DNA from: Pseudomonas marincola
GTDB lineage: Bacteria; Pseudomonadota; Gammaproteobacteria; Pseudomonadales; Pseudomonadaceae
DNA: 64,000 nucleotides
Direction: 5' to 3'
Assembly: GCF_900116605.1 (NCBI RefSeq)
Contig: NZ_FPBC01000018.1
Coordinates: forward strand, 1-64,000
Shown here: piece by piece, positions 63,278 through 64,000 of the stretch
Numbering within the stretch: the stretch's first letter is position 1
How the letters are laid out: the number at the start of each line of letters is the position of its first letter
Program-made: the position numbers and the translations under genes
Notes under the pieces: generated by a model
Seen by the model: only the letters and a program-made list of their open reading frames with translations
What the model was told of the DNA's origin: nothing
Databases searched by the model: none

Positions 63278-64000
63278 GTTGCCGAGCGGCTGGGTAAATA
63301 CAACGATTGGAGAGATCAACGATTACTCCAGTGGCAACATTGATCCATTGAAAGCGCCAGAACAGGTTTTTGAACTGTATAGCGTCCCAATTTACCCAAC
63401 GGGGAGACCGGAGCATCTGCCTGGTCAGAACATTGGCTCGACTAAGCAATGTGTTGAGCCGGGTGATGTACTGCTATGCAAAATCAACCCTCGCATCAAT
63501 CGAGTTTGGATGGTCGGACCGAAATCAGAGTTACCGCAGATTGGCTCATCTGAGTGGATCGTGATTCGTCAGTCACTAATTCACTCTGGTTTTCTGCGCT
63601 ACCAACTAAGTGAAAGTAGTTTCCGCGACAAGCTGTGTTCAGAGGTATCTGGGGTGGGCGGCTCTTTGACGAGAGCGCAGCCAAAAAAAGTAGCAACGTA
63701 TCCCGTTGTGCTCCCGCCACTCGCCGAACAAAACCGCATCGCCCAAAAACTTGATGAACTGCTGGCCCAGGTCGACACCCTCAAAGCCCGCATCGACGCC
63801 ATCCCCGCCCTGCTCAAACGCTTCCGCCAATCCGTCCTCGCCGCAGCGGTTTCCGGGCGTTTGACCGAGGAGTGGCGTGCACAACATGTAGGTTGGGTTG
63901 ACGAAGAAAGCCCAACAACGACGCCCGCCAGTAACTCGCGTCCAGTTGGCTGGTCGTCAGAAACTGCAGGTGATATCTGCGGTTTCATCACCAAAGGAAC
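63270..64000 (+). CDS. hsdS: type I specificity subunit S, partial at window edge
   Basis: Starts ATG 63270 (MNELPSGWVNTTIGEIN), overlapping hsdM by 8 bases, and stays open for 243 codons to the window end. The first target-recognition domain covers about 1-150, then the central conserved helical region (LAEQNRIAQKLDELLAQVD, about 152-200) with VSGRLTEEWR. A GTAGGTTGGGTTG-type inverted repeat lies inside the linker before the second domain. The DNA target cannot be predicted from sequence. Confidence 0.93.
   Translation, partial: MNELPSGWVNTTIGEINDYSSGNIDPLKAPEQVFELYSVPIYPTGRPEHLPGQNIGSTKQCVEPGDVLLCKINPRINRVWMVGPKSELPQIGSSEWIVIRQSLIHSGFLRYQLSESSFRDKLCSEVSGVGGSLTRAQPKKVATYPVVLPPLAEQNRIAQKLDELLAQVDTLKARIDAIPALLKRFRQSVLAAAVSGRLTEEWRAQHVGWVDEESPTTTPASNSRPVGWSSETAGDICGFITKG
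63888..63918 (+). repeat. GTAGGTTGGGTTG-type palindromic repeat inside hsdS
   Basis: GTTGGGTT (63892-63899) and AGCCCAAC (63909-63916) form an imperfect inverted repeat preceded by GTAG. The sequence looks like the GTAGGTTGGGTTG short repeats scattered in many Pseudomonas genomes. It is translated in-frame as part of the HsdS linker (VGWVDEESP). Confidence 0.55.

Larger units (their letters stand above)
51622..64000. mobile_element. tRNA-inserted integrative element carrying a type I R-M/Abi defence cluster
   Basis: Begins directly after the tRNA and contains a recombinase, a winged-helix replication-type gene, an Xis/AlpA-type gene, a MobI-like gene, lower-GC hypothetical genes and an hsdR-abi-hsdM-hsdS operon. 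Pseudomonas backbone genes stop exactly at the tRNA. The right border lies outside the window, so element size and type (ICE, mobilizable element or defence island) are unknown. Confidence 0.8.

Overview
The window is a gammaproteobacterial chromosome segment from the genus Pseudomonas. Nearly every protein in the first 51.5 kb reads like its Pseudomonas counterpart, and the gene order (tyrS, anmK, erpA, argC, hemJ, coq7, speD, vfr, trpCDGE, gph, rpe, murU/amgK, lptD, surA, pdxA, rsmA, apaG, apaH, cca, tsaD, rpsU, dnaG, rpoD, rmcA) follows the P. aeruginosa backbone in reverse. Two things argue for a non-aeruginosa species: trpE and trpG are adjacent, with no pyocin cluster between them, and base composition looks lower in GC. 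Both are my reading; no database comparison was possible.

Layout. Positions 1-500 are the promoter and leader region of a ribosomal RNA operon that runs leftwards out of the window, with four tandem promoters and a boxA. Next come tyrS (minus), a LysM/M23 cell-wall peptidase and anmK (plus), then erpA, a bactofilin, a coiled-coil membrane protein and argC (minus). 7.2-15 kb holds hemJ, a nitronate-monooxygenase-like flavoprotein, a zinc-ribbon DUF805 protein, an SDR whose ribosome-binding site lies in a hairpin, a Ycf46-like AAA ATPase, a HIT protein, coq7, a periplasmic alpha carbonic anhydrase and speD. 15.4-24.3 kb holds an OsmC protein, vfr, the tryptophan block trpE-trpG-trpD-trpC with an upstream Trp-rich leader peptide, gph, rpe, a DUF3530 protein and djlA. 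24.3-38.9 kb carries the MurU/AmgK peptidoglycan recycling pair, the lptD-surA-pdxA-rsmA-apaG-apaH-glpE run and the prkA-yeaH-spoVR stress operon. 39-47.5 kb carries cca, folK/folB, plsY, tsaD and the rpsU-dnaG-rpoD macromolecular synthesis operon. The phenazine/redox-type c-di-GMP regulator rmcA ends the conserved backbone.

From 51.6 kb to the right edge the window is accessory DNA inserted at the 3' end of a CAT-anticodon tRNA gene. It starts with a tyrosine recombinase, a winged-helix replication-type protein, an AlpA/Xis-type small DNA-binding protein and a MobI-like protein. Small hypothetical genes follow. A repeat array of about 0.5 kb comes next, built from 117-bp units with a repeated 11-bp core. 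It is followed by a type I restriction-modification operon (hsdR, an Abi_2/HEPN gene, hsdM, hsdS) in which the abortive-infection gene sits between hsdR and hsdM. hsdS runs off the window. The right end of the element is not visible.

The most interesting parts are the helically spaced core repeats upstream of the restriction operon, the layered R-M plus HEPN defence operon, a GTAGGTTGGGTTG-type repeat inside hsdS, the paired operator-like repeats near the integration genes, and the hairpin over the SDR start.
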